A stretch of DNA of 64,000 bases. Source: Daphnia carinata (taxonomy: Eukaryota; Arthropoda; Branchiopoda; Diplostraca; Daphniidae). The stretch covers positions 5,162,221-5,226,220 of the forward strand of contig NC_081336.1 of NCBI RefSeq assembly GCF_022539665.2, read 5' to 3'. Below are positions 38,317 through 51,000 of the stretch, piece by piece. The translations under genes and the position numbers were made by a program. The notes beneath the pieces were generated by a model. It searched no databases. It saw nothing but the letters and a program-made list of their open reading frames with translations, and was not told the origin of the DNA. Position 1 is the stretch's first letter. Each line of letters begins with the position of its first letter.

Positions 38317-39795
38317 TATGGCAAGTTTTTAGTGCCATTATGATCACCCGCAACTTATAAGCCAGCACCTCAACCTAGCATGCTATCCAGCACCCGCCCC
38401 TCAACCTGGCATGCTATCCCTCCCCCCGCTATACCAATTGGCTATCAGAAAAGCTATCCCGCAAGGCTATTTCAAAAGCTATCCGTCAAAACTATGCTGC
38501 CACCTGGCGGGGAATGGGAGAAGCGGTGCAATGGAGCTATGAGATGGGAAATTTGATAGTGCGCATAGGGCACTAGCGCCACCTGGCCTCTGGCTACCAA
38601 AAAAATTGTCATCACCAGAGTACGCTTTGAAAGATATGCGGAACGTTTTCATGCAGTACGTTTTATTGCACATCATCTGCTAGGCTGCTTGCTTGCTGCA
38701 CATCTCATCAATAGTCTTTTCGATTCGAATTCCCAGTACGTAGCTCCTAAAACATTTAACGTTTTAATGAAGGTGGGATTTGCGTGATGTCACTGGACGT
38801 CTTATTTGAGGTTTGCCTTACTTGTGGATGTACCGTGGAAATTTCTCTACTAGAAGTTCACACTGCACCAGCAGTGGAACGTTCTACTTCAACTACTGCT
38901 CGCAGACCAAAGCTTGCTGTTGACATGGATTTACTGAAAAGGTACTTAGGTAAGTGACATTCATGAAGTTACAAATCGCAATGTGAATCTGATTTTTTGT
39001 TCACGTTTAGACCAGAGAGTCCCTGTTGCAAAGATTGCTGATTTGCTGAAGATCAGCAGAGGAACTGTGTTTCGAGTCTTAAAGGGGGCACATCCTACAG
39101 CTAGACCAAAGGTATCTAATGCAGAAATAGACACATATCCCACAGATAGGTTAAGATGCAATCCAAATTGGTAACGTTAACTCTTGTATTTACATTAAGT
39201 ATCAAACAAGCTCTCAACAAAGCATCTGCATTGTTCGAACACTGGTTTGCAGATGTTCAAAGGCTGCACCATTACAACAAATGTTCTTGTAGCAAAAATA
39301 ACTGCGTGCAAGTTATGGGAGAACAGGCAAATGTAAAATTCAACCATGATTGAATGGATAAAGCATCGGGTGTAGAAAGTTAAAGCTCCACTGTCATTGT
39401 GACATATTGATGGCCACCATAAATGAATCGGTAATTTATTCACTTATCATCATGTTTTCATTACTTTCGTGAGTTTTCTTTACTGTTAGCTATAATGTCA
39501 GTTATAGATTCACTACTCACGGAGTCATTGATGGTTATTCGCGCTTGATCGCCTCCATTTCCTTCGAAAATAAAAATTTTTTCGAAACTGTAATTGCTTT
39601 ACTTAAGAAAGCAGTCAGCGAGTGGAGCTATTCGACCAGCGTAAATTGAAACTATTTCTGGAATGGCTTGTGCAGATTTCATGAAATATCAATCATTTTT
39701 AAAATACAATTAAGGTCCGATCGTAGCCGTGAAAACGTCCTAGTTTCAGTTTGTATACTAAACGCAAGAAGTGGATGGAGAAGTTGGAACAAAAA
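38317..39795 (+). pseudogene. Left inverted arm: decayed 5' half of the transposase gene
   Basis: Reads on the plus strand as the terminal sequence, then the exon beginning ATGTCACTGGACG (about 38794), the HTH exon (RVPVAKIADLLKISRGTVFR, about 39015-39080) and degraded versions of the three integrase exons: the DGHH region at about 39405, the [11 protein letters not shown] region at about 39520-39560, and the SDHG region at about 39716, where the motif is mutated (SDRS) and the frame is broken. It ends inside the catalytic exon. The opposite arm (54381 to 53526 and then 44628 to about 44024) is the better-preserved copy. Outer 300 bp of the arms are nearly identical; inner parts have diverged, with indels. 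Confidence 0.8.
38379..38484. promoter_or_regulatory. Cluster of GCTATC motifs in the left transposon end
   Basis: Within about 100 bp there are several GCTATC hexamers (contexts CATGCTATCC twice, TTGGCTATCA, AAGCTATCCC, AAGCTATCCG) plus a variant GGCTATTTC. The inverted copy is in the right end at about 54215-54320. Repeated subterminal motifs of this kind often serve as transposase-binding sites; the function is inferred. Confidence 0.55.
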
Positions 39796-39956
39796 ACCTT
39801 AATCAATCAAATTGTTCGTCTGACGTTAAAACAGTCGTCTTTACGACTGCCACACCAGTGTCTTTATTGATAAAGCATTCAAAAGAAACAAAATGATTGA
39901 ATTCTGAATAAAAACCATGAAATACGACACCACAAACAGGTGAACAAGCAAAAAAA

Positions 39957-42180
39957 TTACATTCGACTAAACCCAAAGGAGATACTTAAAATTGCATCGA
40001 TCCATCCAGCTTCCATATCCTTATACGTTTCAACGATTGGTATTGTCAATTGGGCACATCCAACACAGGTGTTTGCTGTAGGCCGGAACCGGTGACAATC
40101 ATCGTTCATCTTGAAATTCAGCTTGAATCGGAAACTGTCCCAAGAAATGGGAACAATCTTTGATCCGGTGTAAAAAAGATAAACGTCATCCAAGGTGATT
40201 TTTCCATAGTTCGGAGAACTAATTTTTCCATCTGCTACGTTGTTTAGGAATTCAATAAAGAAATTGTACGAAATTGCCTGGCACATCTTCGTTTCTTGGC
40301 TACAGAAGAGCAGAGGGTCTGGATTGGTGTCTAATGACTCCACTATTAGAGCAACGGTAACTGGGATGTTCATAAAGATCGACTGTACTTGTTTGTCGCA
40401 AAGTAACTATATTGAAATACAACAAATTATTGCTGAGTGTAAAATATAGTTGTTTTATTGGTTTGTTACCTCATTTAGTTGTAAGGCCGTTAAGCCTCTG
40501 ATAAACGGATGGTACCGATTGATACGCCCGTTGAAATCCTTCCAAGCCGCTATCACAAATTTTGGGCACAGACCGACTTGAACTACAGCGAGACCTAAGC
40601 ATTGAAGAAAACTAAATTAGTAAAAATTATGTACTTAATCGGAAGAGCAATTAAACTTTACCAAGGAAAATCCCCAACATGTAATAGATTTCATCTATGT
40701 CGACTAACTCTAAACCAACATCTGTTTCCTTATGAGAAAATACAGAATTGCCGTAGTCTACTATCATAGACAAGAATTCCCTACGAAGTCCGCCTCCGTC
40801 TACTCCGGCCTCACCAATGAAGGAAACAACCAAAGGCCTTTTGATCCTGGAACTAAAAAGAGGCACAGTTAGCAGAGTTAATGGAAATAATGTAACTTAT
40901 GTATGCTTTAAAACTTGCAACTTACAGAAAGAAGGGATCTTTTGAAAGCTTGATGGCGTCTTCTATGTAGCTCATCCTGTTTACATCTATGGCGTTCCCG
41001 CATAGTTCCCTAGAAGCATAGGCCGCATCGTCTGAATATGCCATAAACTGACTTTGGTGCAGATGAATTTTTTTCATTCCTGGAAATAGATAAAACCTGA
41101 AAGACAAGAAATGATGCTGATTACTACCGAATGTTCATACATACCAGCGGGATCGAGTACAGCTGCTTCTTCGTCAAACAGCAAGACGGTGGCTTCATCG
41201 TCGGACATTTGACGAATTTCTTTGTCGCAAATATTGGTGTGCGCTTCCAGTACTTCGATAGGCATAACTTCACCGCAATACACGCATATTTCCGTGCAGT
41301 CATCTTCTTCCGATTCGCTTTGGGAATAGGAATCTTCTGCAATAGCTATGTCTTTCTGGAGTGGACATAGATAAATGTTTTTCGCAAAAACCACCTTCAA
41401 CTCTTTTCCATCCACAACCGGACCTTGGCCGATAAGGTACAACGTTTTTCCATTCTTTTGTGATTTTAACATTTAAAATCCGCCAACAAGCTCGGGGAAA
41501 ATGCTAAAAATAAGAAGATTATTATTGCAATTCGCTCGTCTGTATACTGTTTTAATACATTACGTTTCAATTTTAGTTTTAACGGTTTGCTTGTCGTCTG
41601 TGTCCAAAAACTTCACAGTTCTTCCCCATAGTCCAGAATTTTCTAATGCTGCTATATTAGTCGGTTGAGGAACCGGCATTAAAGGGCATTTTCTGTCCAA
41701 ACATCGAAATTTTTTTTCAAATTCCTGTTTGTCTAAAAATGTAAATATAAGTTTAAGAATCACCAAAACACAACAATTTGCTAAATCAAACTATTTTTTT
41801 TTTATCAAACAGCTTGCGTCGTTCTTGGCGTCTTTCGTCTTCAACTTTTGATTCCCTACGAGGATTCTTTTGAAGCCGTTTAAGCTTGTTACTTTTTGTT
41901 GAGCTGGAGCTACAACCCGATGTTGAAGGGCCTGGATCTAGTTGAATGATTTTGTTAAAGCTTTTAAATAATTACATTTTTACGAAAGCAGTTGCAAAAA
42001 ATGAACACGATGGAAGAATAAAATAATACCAAAACTGCCCAATTAATAATTAATTGTAGAACTTTTACCATAATCCTGGTCCTTTTTTTCTTTCTCTTCG
42101 TCTATATCGCTCGACTCCTCTAATTCTTTAAAAAACTTCTTGAACATTTCCCCCAATTTTTTTCGATCCATATTGCCGTT
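39957..42180 (-). CDS. HECT-domain E3 ubiquitin ligase, transposon-borne
   Basis: HECT ligases accept ubiquitin from an E2 on a C-lobe cysteine and pass it to a substrate. Visible pieces on the minus strand: an acidic/charged N-terminal part (MDRKKLGEMFKKFFKELEES, about 42170-42069); a Ser-rich and basic exon (41937-about 41800); an exon at about 41738-41567; an exon with a Cys/His motif CVYCGEVMPIEVLEAHTNIC (about 41280-41220); then the HECT N-lobe (GMKKIHLHQSQFMAYS; GEAGVDGGGLRREF at about 40820; exons 40594-40470 and 40382-39957) and the C-lobe with RPTANTCVGC (about 40081-40052), the Cys being the expected catalytic residue. Most exons are short with small introns. Related HECT proteins are often annotated as G2E3-like. 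Whether it is spliced to the upstream transposase exons into one protein is unresolved. No stop interrupts the HECT exons. Confidence 0.78.
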
Positions 42181-42929
42181 TAAATCCGTGCGTGCACTAT
42201 ATGTCGTTGGATCACAGTTAAAAATCCACTTTAAAAACCAAAGTTGTTGTAACAGTAGTAAGATCCACTTGATAACTGAAAAATAAAAAGGCAACTGGAA
42301 AATTTGCTCACGTTTCGCGCAAGTGTTTTGAAGATCCGCATCTACTACCCTATCCTTTTTTCCCACGAAAACAGTTAGCCAATCAACTCGCCAAGCAACC
42401 AACGCAAATTTTTTTTTTCAATACCATTGGTTGTTTTTTCAGAACATCTGCTTTCCTTAAATATGTCCTCGACTCCCTCACGTCTTTCCTAAACCTAATA
42501 CGTGGTATCCCAAAAAGATTCAGATTTTACGCTTATCACCCAACCTCTCGCACCCCTTAACAATATTCTTACACGTGTGTTAAATATACTGCCGTCGGGG
42601 TTAAAAAAAAAACAATCATTTAGGCGTGGGAATATTTTTTCTAGACACGAAAACGGGTAAATAACAAAATTTGTTAAACTAAATGATGCCGTTGAGCAGG
42701 TATGTCTATGCTAATTAATTGGATTTCATTCCAGTTAAAATTAAGACAGTTGACTAAGGGGGGGACAGGAGTAGATTCGGGATGCAAACAAAATTGAATT
42801 AGTCTTGGTAGTCTCCATTCGTTCCATGTAAATGTCCAGAACATTCGAATAACACTAACTTTACGTATTGTACAGCTTTAACTTTAACCTATCACCCAAC
42901 AATTAAAATTTGCCATGAAAAATAATATC

Positions 42930-43478
42930 GACGAACCTGCCTGATCCATATAAAACGTAAGTATAAAGCCACAGGTTCACATTCACGCATAATATCATAA
43001 AATATCATAAGGTTTCCGTTGTCAAAACCCAGCATTTCGCTCATCACAATGGGTCGACCCACGAACGCAAACTAGACACATAGTCATTTAACACCAAACT
43101 TCAATTGACATCCTAGATTTAAAATACTGCTGACTGAAATTTAGTACTGTAAATTTATACATAAGTTTTTTTCCATTCATAATGAGGATCAGATGAGTTC
43201 CCATTAAAAAAAACACAAAAGGCTTTATCACTGAAAATGATCTTCTCTGTATTTAAGTGAAACAGGCAAACTCACAAATTTAGATATCTTACGACACATG
43301 CCTTAAGTTGAATAAACTTGTTTCGAAGATTCCAAATTTCAACTGATTTCGGATTAATAACGGCTTCCAAGCAGGAAACTTGGTCTTTCGAAATATTGAT
43401 TGGGAACTTGTCAACCACACATCTATGAAATGCATCAGCGTAACCGGACCATTCAGAAAGCGGCTTCAGTTTTTTCCC
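42930..43478 (-). CDS. C-terminal exons after the transposase core (unassigned)
   Basis: Two in-frame exons follow the integrase exons on the minus strand: 43478-43293 (starts GKKLKPLSEWSGYADAFHRC) and 43071-42937 (contains FVGRPIVMSEMLGF and a hydrophobic end). Both have AG and GT borders. They could be the transposase C-terminus or a linker joining it to the HECT protein. I do not recognise a domain. Confidence 0.45.
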
Positions 43479-43553
43479 CTACAACCAGCATTACATGGCA
43501 CATTTAAAGTACTGCTAAAAACGCCTTCCAGAAAATTATTGCAGTAGAATTAC

Positions 43554-44440
43554 CTGAATGAGTTTCATTGGTTCATCATCAAGAACTCCGGCTTCGTGTT
43601 CCTCCTTCAACATCTCTAATCCTTTAATATATAGCTCCATAGGAGACTGGTGCTTTTCGGTTCGAATAGGATGGCAGTTCCATGCTTCCCGAAAAGTCTG
43701 TAACGAGCGTTGAATCAAATCATAGCCAACTATGTGGAGGCAAAAAAGGTCTACATCCGAGTCTACGTTAAGAATATCATCTGTTTCCATCTGCCTAGAA
43801 TAATGTAAGACAAGAAATTAGTAGAAGCACTAAATTTGCCACTCGATGGAGGTTACTCAAATATATTCATAAAAGTAGTGGTGCATCTCTCAATGGCATC
43901 TCTCCAGAGACGTTCAACACGCTGATTGTGAACAGATGATCCCGTGCGAAAACTCTTTCGATTAACCCCTCTTGCATTTATCATAAAATCAGCAACTAGA
44001 ACGTTTTCACCGCCATGATCGGACCTAGATTGTATAAGAAAAATTAGTTGGTATTTCATCAGGGAATTTTCCAATAATTCCCAAAATATGCTTACCTTAC
44101 GCTTGCGGGACAGCCCCACTCGTTGACTGCCTTCTCGAATAAGCCGATCATAGTTTCAGAAAAATTGTTATTTTTCAAGGAAATATAGGCGATCAAGCGC
44201 GAATAACCATCAATGGCTCCGTGTATAATGAACCCATAGCTAAAATTAAAGGATACTGTGAACGATTAGCCAAATAAAAGAATAAATAAGTAAATTACCG
44301 ATCCATTTTGTGGTGGCCGTCAATATGCCACAATGACAGTGGAGCTCTTACTTTGTAAACCCGACGCTTTATCCGTTGAATCATAGGTGCATTTTCCATT
44401 TGCCTGACTCCCATAACTTGCGCGCAGTTGTTTTTGCTTG
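43554..44440 (-). CDS. DDE integrase-type transposase, catalytic exons
   Basis: Retroviral-integrase-like transposase core. Exons on the minus strand: up to 44299 (contains [20 protein letters not shown], first catalytic Asp in HIDG), 44239-44096 ([17 protein letters not shown]), 44024-43857 ([14 protein letters not shown] ... [13 protein letters not shown]) and 43794-43554 ([37 protein letters not shown]). The second Asp (SDHG) and the Glu (RVERLW) are separated by 34 residues, the DD34E spacing. The motifs match a family of eukaryotic integrase-core proteins common in fish, cnidarians and crustaceans. All three acidic residues are intact. The 5' part of the gene is broken: sequence between the HTH exon in the right arm and this core holds the nested retrotransposon (44629-53525), and frames at 44300-44628 are degraded. 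Confidence 0.8.
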
Positions 44441-44628
44441 AGAACAACATTTTTTGAAATGGTGCAGCCTTTGAACATCTGCAAACCTGTTGTCGAACAA
44501 TGCATTATAAAGTGACATGCAATTTGGCACAAATTTTCAGGGTGCTGAAGTTTTGTTGAGTCTGTTTGACACTTTAAATCAAATACAGGAAGTAACAATA
44601 CCAAACTTTGGGTTGCATCGTAACATAT

Positions 44629-45014
44629 TGTCGCGAGGGAAAGATAGCATTGGGATTGCCATTTCTGGAAAGGGGCGTCAGCCAACATTTAATTGTTTGC
44701 AGCACAGTTTCCCTTGAAAAGAGGCGCTACGACACGCCAATAATTAGTAAAATATGGCATTCCCTAGAATTCGTTCAACCCTAGAGATAGGGCGTATATC
44801 CTTCACGAGGGTATAAAAGCCCATACATTTTTTACCCTAAGTTAGTTCTTGTTAGTTCCTGATAGATCTTAAGTCCTACTCAAGTTCTCAAGTAAGTTCT
44901 CTTCACGTTCCTGTATTTCAGTCAAGTAAAGTGTAGTTATTCCTCCTTTCTGTTATGCATTGTATTTTCCCCTTTTAATTCAATACAATTCATTAAGTAA
45001 AGTCCAGTGTGACA
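44629..45014 (+). repeat. 5' LTR
   Basis: 386 bp, TGTC...GACA. Contains a TATA box (GGTATAAAAG, 44810-44819) and a T-rich U5. It differs from the 3' LTR at about eight positions, all within the first 180 bp; the rest appears identical. Confidence 0.95.
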
Positions 45015-45076
45015 ATTGGTGGAGATGCAGCTCGTTACCCGTTGTTAACGAATTAGTGCTGCTTTAAAGATAGTCG

Positions 45077-48000
45077 ATGCAGAAGAAGAATAGCTCACGT
45101 TTACCTAGTTGCCCCCGGGATCCAAGTAGACGATTGCACCCGCTTCGTGACTTGCCCACCGCGCTGTCTGGTAACGAGACCACAGCAACTAACGAGGCAC
45201 AAGACTCAGAAATTTCTACGTCAAGAGAAGATTTGGCGACCTCAGGTTCAGAGACGAATCGCCAGAGAGGGTTTGAAAATCCTGCAAGACAGTCAGAATC
45301 AAGTTCTGACTCTGAAGAAGATTTAATAGAACCCACCCACCCGGTTGTTCTTCCGATAGGACAACACATTGTTGGACCTCCAAGACAATTGCAAGAAACA
45401 GTCATGGCGGCTGTGAGAAAGTTTATAAGTCCACCTATTTTTCGAGGTAGCCCAACGGAAGACGCTCGTCAATGGTTAGAGCGCTACGAGACTATCTCTA
45501 CCCACAACGGTTGGGGCGATGCGGACAAAAGAAATAACTTTTGCATGTACTTGGATGATGCCGCAAGAAATTGGTTCTTGTGTGCAAGAGTGCCAAACGA
45601 CTGGCAAGATGTGGCAGCACAGCCGGCTGCCGGAGAAAATCAAGCAAGACCTGCAGTGCCTGGTCTACGTTCGGTATTTTTGAAAGAATTTCAGCCTAAT
45701 TCCTATGGTCTTTTTCAAGAAACTAGACTAAGAAGTAGAACCCAGGGAGTGGATGAACCAACCACCAGGTACTACTACGAAATTCTTAATCTTTGCAGAC
45801 TGGTCGACCCGAACATGTCGGAAGTCCACCGACTAGAGCATCTTTTTAGAGGTCTTCGACCAGCACTTTTTAGAAAAATCTATCCTCAGAAGCCACAAAC
45901 GTGTGAAGAATTCCTAGAACTGGCAAAAGTTTATACGGAGACATCGATGATGTCAGAAGCCAGAGGATGGAAGGACCCCATGGCAGAATCACAAAAGTCA
46001 TCTGAACAAGTTCCGAACCTTTCAGTCGTCTACCCGGAGCAACAAGCTGATCTTTTAAAGACGATGCGTGAAGTCATTCAAGAAACTTGTGAAAAATTGT
46101 TTAAGCAAAGCAGTCAAGAGCAAGCGAAACCTAAAGGGCCGTTCAGACCCAAGGGACGCACAACAAGCGGTAAACCACAGTGTTTTTACTGCAAAAAAGC
46201 AGGGCACATTGCCCGAAGCTGTTTCAGAAATCCTGAATCAGAGAATTACAAAGGCCCGGCAAAGGACGCTGGGGCAGGAACAAGCTCAAAAGAAAACCCA
46301 TCCGTAAACTCGGTGGTTCAAGAACTGGTGATGCCAGAAGAAAGCAAAGGTGGTTCAGAAGACTACATTTTGAATTTGAGCCCTGCGAGATTGATTAAAG
46401 AAAAAGTGAAGTGCGGTAAAGAAACTGCAACAGCTTTAATTGATACAGGAGCCGCAGTCACAGTGATTTCTCCTGAATTGTTGAAAAAAACGGGGTTCGT
46501 GGAAAAACCCCGGAGTGGACCGAAAATACGTCTTGTAAACGGCCATACTCTGTCCCCACAGAGTACAGCTGATATTGTAGTAACCCACAAAGGCAAGACT
46601 ATCAAAGGAAACGCGATAGTCATGCCAATGTCAGGTTTTGAACTACTATTGGGAAATGATTTCCTACAACAGTTTCAAGCCATTCACATTGACTATGAAT
46701 CTCAGGAACTGTCGTTTACGACAGGGAAGTCACCACTTCCGGAAATTTCGGCTATTCAAACAGAAGAGGTCAAGGACAACAAGCTGGTTACAAGAGATCG
46801 TCAAGAGATACCAGCATACTCAATTAAGCAGATTTCAACAACAGCTTCCAGTAAGATGGAAGGTTCCTGCATTGTGACACCCTCGGAGTCATTGTTAGCG
46901 ACCAATAGCCTATCGACCGGTCATGCACTAGTCCAAAAAGATTTAGAAAAAATTCCTGTTGCTAACTTGTCTCCGAGAACGGTTTGGCTAGAAAAAGGAG
47001 TGACCTTAGGGACGTTAGAAGAACACCCTGAGGCAAAAGAGACAGAAGCGAGCCAAGAAGTCCTAGCAATCGACACCTCAGTCGAGGAACAAGATTTGAA
47101 TCAAGATGAGAGCCAATTGTTAGAGCACCTAGAAGAAAGAATTGCAAAGGATCTAACAAAAGAAGAAAAAGAGGAAACATTAAAAGTCCTCAAGCAATTT
47201 ATTCATTGTTTTGCACTAAATGAAGATGATTTGGGATATTGTGCAGTAGTCAAACACGACATTAACACGGGAACTACTGCCCCAATACATCAACTCCCTT
47301 ACAAGAGTGCTTGGAAAGAAAGAGCAGTGATCCAAAATCAAGTGGAAGGAATGCTACGTCGAGGAGTAATTGAACCGTCTGACAGCCCTTGGTCTTCTCC
47401 AGTGGTTCTGGTGAAGAAGAAAGACGGAACTTGGCGTTTTTGTGTGGACTATCGCAAGCTCAATGCGGTAACAGTTAAAGATTCCTATCCTTTACCGCGC
47501 ATAGCGGATACACTGAGTCGCCTAGAAGGGGCGACGTTCTTTTCAAGCATGGATTTGCAAGCAGGATACCACCAGGTTCCAGTAGTTAGCAGTGACAGAC
47601 CGAAGACAGCTTTCATCACTGCAGATGGATTGTACCAGTTTCGCACTCTTCCGTTTGGTCTAACTAATGCCCCTGGCACTTTTCAGAGAGCCATGGACAT
47701 TATTTTGGCTGGACTTCGCTGGACAACATGCCTGATCTACCTAGATGACGTCATAATTTACTCAGCAACTTTCCAACAACACTTGGAACGTCTTCGCTTA
47801 GTGCTGAGTTGCCTTGTGAAAGCTGGTTTGAAACTAAAGTGGTCAAAATGCTCATTCTTGGAGCACACTCTAAAAGTGTTGGGACATGTGATTTCAAAAG
47901 ATGGTGTAGCACCAGATCCTGAAAAGCTCGAGGCAGTCTCGAACTTCCCATCACCTAGTGAAGGCTATTCTACAGCAAACAAAGTTAAACGAGTGCAAAG

Positions 48001-51000
48001 TTTTTTGGGCCTATGTTCGTACTATCGACGTCATATTCAAGGTTTTGCTTCAATCGCTCGCCCACTCACGTCACTCACGAAGAAAGAAATTTCGTTTGTG
48101 TGGGGAGAAGATCAGGTAAACAGTTTCGTTGCCCTGAAAAAAGCGCTTACTTCAGCTCCAGTGTTAGCCCATCCCAACTACGACTTGCCAATGGAAATTT
48201 TTCCTGACGCCTGCGGATACGGGATTGGAGGTGTGCTAGCCCAGCGTATTGATGAGGCAGAACGTCCTATCGCATACGCAAGCCGTTTACTGACTAAATC
48301 GGAAGTGAACTATTCGATAACTGAAAAAGAGTGTCTTGCATTAGTGTGGTGTCTCTCCAAGTTTAGATGTTTTGTGTGGGGCTGCAAAGTGAAAGTCGTC
48401 ACAGATCATCAAGCACTGTGTTGGTTGATGAGCAAAAAAGACCTAGCAGGTCGTTTAGCACGTTGGAGCTTGTCGCTACAAGAATACGATATCACGATCG
48501 TATACCGCAGTGGAAAAACGCACGACAACGCAGATTGTCTTTCAAGAAATCCACTACCAAAGACAGAGGAGCAAGAAGACGACCGCTGTGTCGTCATAGG
48601 GGCACTAACTGATGACCTAACACTCGCTGAAGAAGAAAACGAGTCCCTGGCAGACAAACAAAAAGCCTGCAGTAATTGGAATCAGCTAATACAAAAAATC
48701 CAAAGTGGAAAAGCAAGAGTGAAAAATTTCGTGATCAACGATGGCAAACTCTACAAAGAAACTATAAAGAATGGAAAAAGTTATAGAAGATTGTGCGTAC
48801 CTGTAGAGTATCGTGAAAGAATCCTATACGCCTACCATGACGACATCGTTTCCGGTCACCTTGGAATCAGTCGCACTCTGCAAAAAATTAGTGATCGTTA
48901 CTACTGGCCGAAGATGACACTAGACATAGTACGTCATGTGCAGAGCTGCGTACACTGTCAGAGCAGAAAAGGAGTCCCAGACAAACCTCCAGGACTTCTA
49001 CAATGCATTAAAGTGGAAAGACCGTTTCAAAAAGTAGGAATGGACCTTCTAGGGCCATTCCCGCTCTCCACAAAAGGAAACAGAATGATTATAGTGGCAG
49101 TAGATTACCTGACCAAATGGGTAGAGTTGAAAGCTATGCCCACTGGAAAGGCAGATGACGTGGCAGAGTTCTTCGTTCAACAAATCTTTCTACGCCATGG
49201 GGCTCCAGAACAAATCATCACGGATCGGGGAAAGTGCTTCATCGCCGACCTAACTCAAGCTGTCGTCAAGAAACTACTCACCAACCACAAGACGACTTCC
49301 AGTTACCACCCCCAGGCAAATGGAGCAGTGGAAAGAATGAACCATACATTGGCTGCAATGCTGTCAATGTACGTCAGCAGTGATCAACGGGATTGGGATG
49401 AAACCTTGCAGTACGTGTGCTTCGCATACAACACGGCTAGACAAGAGTCTACGGGGTACTCACCATTCTTCCTCCTCTACGGACGTGAACCAAGACTTCC
49501 TATTGACTTGGAGTTGGAAGCAGACCCAAACCCGTTGTTGGAAGAAGAAGAAGCGGCAGTGGGATATGCAGATCGTTTAATTGCCGACTTAGCAGCAGCT
49601 AGAGAGAAAGTGAAAATTAGAATGGAGAGTGTGCGGCAAAAGCAAAAAGAAACTTACGATGCACGTCATAGAGAACTGACATTCAAAGAAGGAGATTTAG
49701 TGTTGATTTACAAGCCTGTGCGTAAAGTGGGAAAATCAGAAAAACTTCTTCATCGTTGGCTTGGACCATTCAAAGTGTTAAGACAAACCACTCCAGTGAA
49801 CTATGAAGTGATATCGGCAACCGGCCGAGGTAAAACGGATATCGTTCACGTGGTTCGGATGAAATCATTCCATGAAGCTGTGTCAGGTCCTAGCATCACC
49901 GAAGAAGCGGCAGAAAAAGAAGATGAGAATCATCTAGAAGCAGAAACACAAGAAACACCTGCTTCAACTGATCCACAAGCTCAGGCCGACTCAGAAGAAG
50001 CACCAATTGAGCAGAGTAATCCATCATCAAGCACCGAGGAAAACGACGTGGTCACGCCCGCTCCAGAACCAATCACGCCAGCTTCAACGAGAAGACCCAC
50101 TCGTAGCAGAAGACCTCCGGCCAGATATTTAACTCTATTGGTGCCGTTCCTCATTTTCCTGATTGGGCCGCTGTCAACCAACTCGCTGATCCTGAGAGAA
50201 AATGCAATTTTCAAACAACAAACTGATGTGGCGTTCAGTGAATCATCATGGACCATCGTAACAGACCTTGACTTGGGAGTAGCTGATACAGCAACAGCAT
50301 ACTTGAAGCAGAAGATAACCCAGCAGCAGGAAGTAGCACAGAAGTGGAAGAATACAGGGTCACGGCCACAACAAATAGCAGCCAGAAGAATCGCTAGCAG
50401 AACAGAAACAATCCTAAGAGGAATGGAAAATGTAGCAGACCGATTGACAAACATCAGAAAAGCATTGAATACTAACCAAAGAAGTCCTCGAAGCCTTGTC
50501 GACGGTGGAGGGTCAATCCTGAAATGGCTGTTTGGAGTTTCAACACAGAAAGATTTAGAAGAATTAAATAATCAAGTACAACTTGTTGCTCGAGATCAGA
50601 GAGAAGTAATTCACATCATCGATAAGCAAGCAACAATTGTAAATGAATCGCTTTGGGAATCCAGAACAAACGCAAAACTCATCAGAGAACTGCGAGGCCA
50701 GTATTCCATGCTAAGCAATGTGACAACAAACCTCATGGACAGAGTGGTGAAGATGGAAGAGTTAGAACTAAATCACTTCGAATATTACATCCAACTGGAC
50801 GAAACATTTGAAGCGATGAATCAGATCTTGCAGTGGCTACAACATTTGGCCGATAGTCTCGACGTCGGCTTCAGTCTGTTGGCCAACGGACATTTGGCAC
50901 CACAAATTGTTTCGCCAGCAAGATTCAACAAAGTCATTAAAATAATAAACGAGAAATTACCAAGAGGATGGTCTATCTCCAGCGAGGAGCTTTGGGTCGC

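Noticed and set aside
44517-44717. Plus-strand frame crossing into the 5' LTR
   Set aside because: It runs opposite the degraded transposase exon and across an insertion boundary, so it cannot be an old gene.
45064-45405. Antisense frame of 113 codons opposite the start of gag, and other antisense frames within pol and env
   Set aside because: They are opposite strong coding sequence and lack splice or composition evidence, unlike the frame at 52100-52471.
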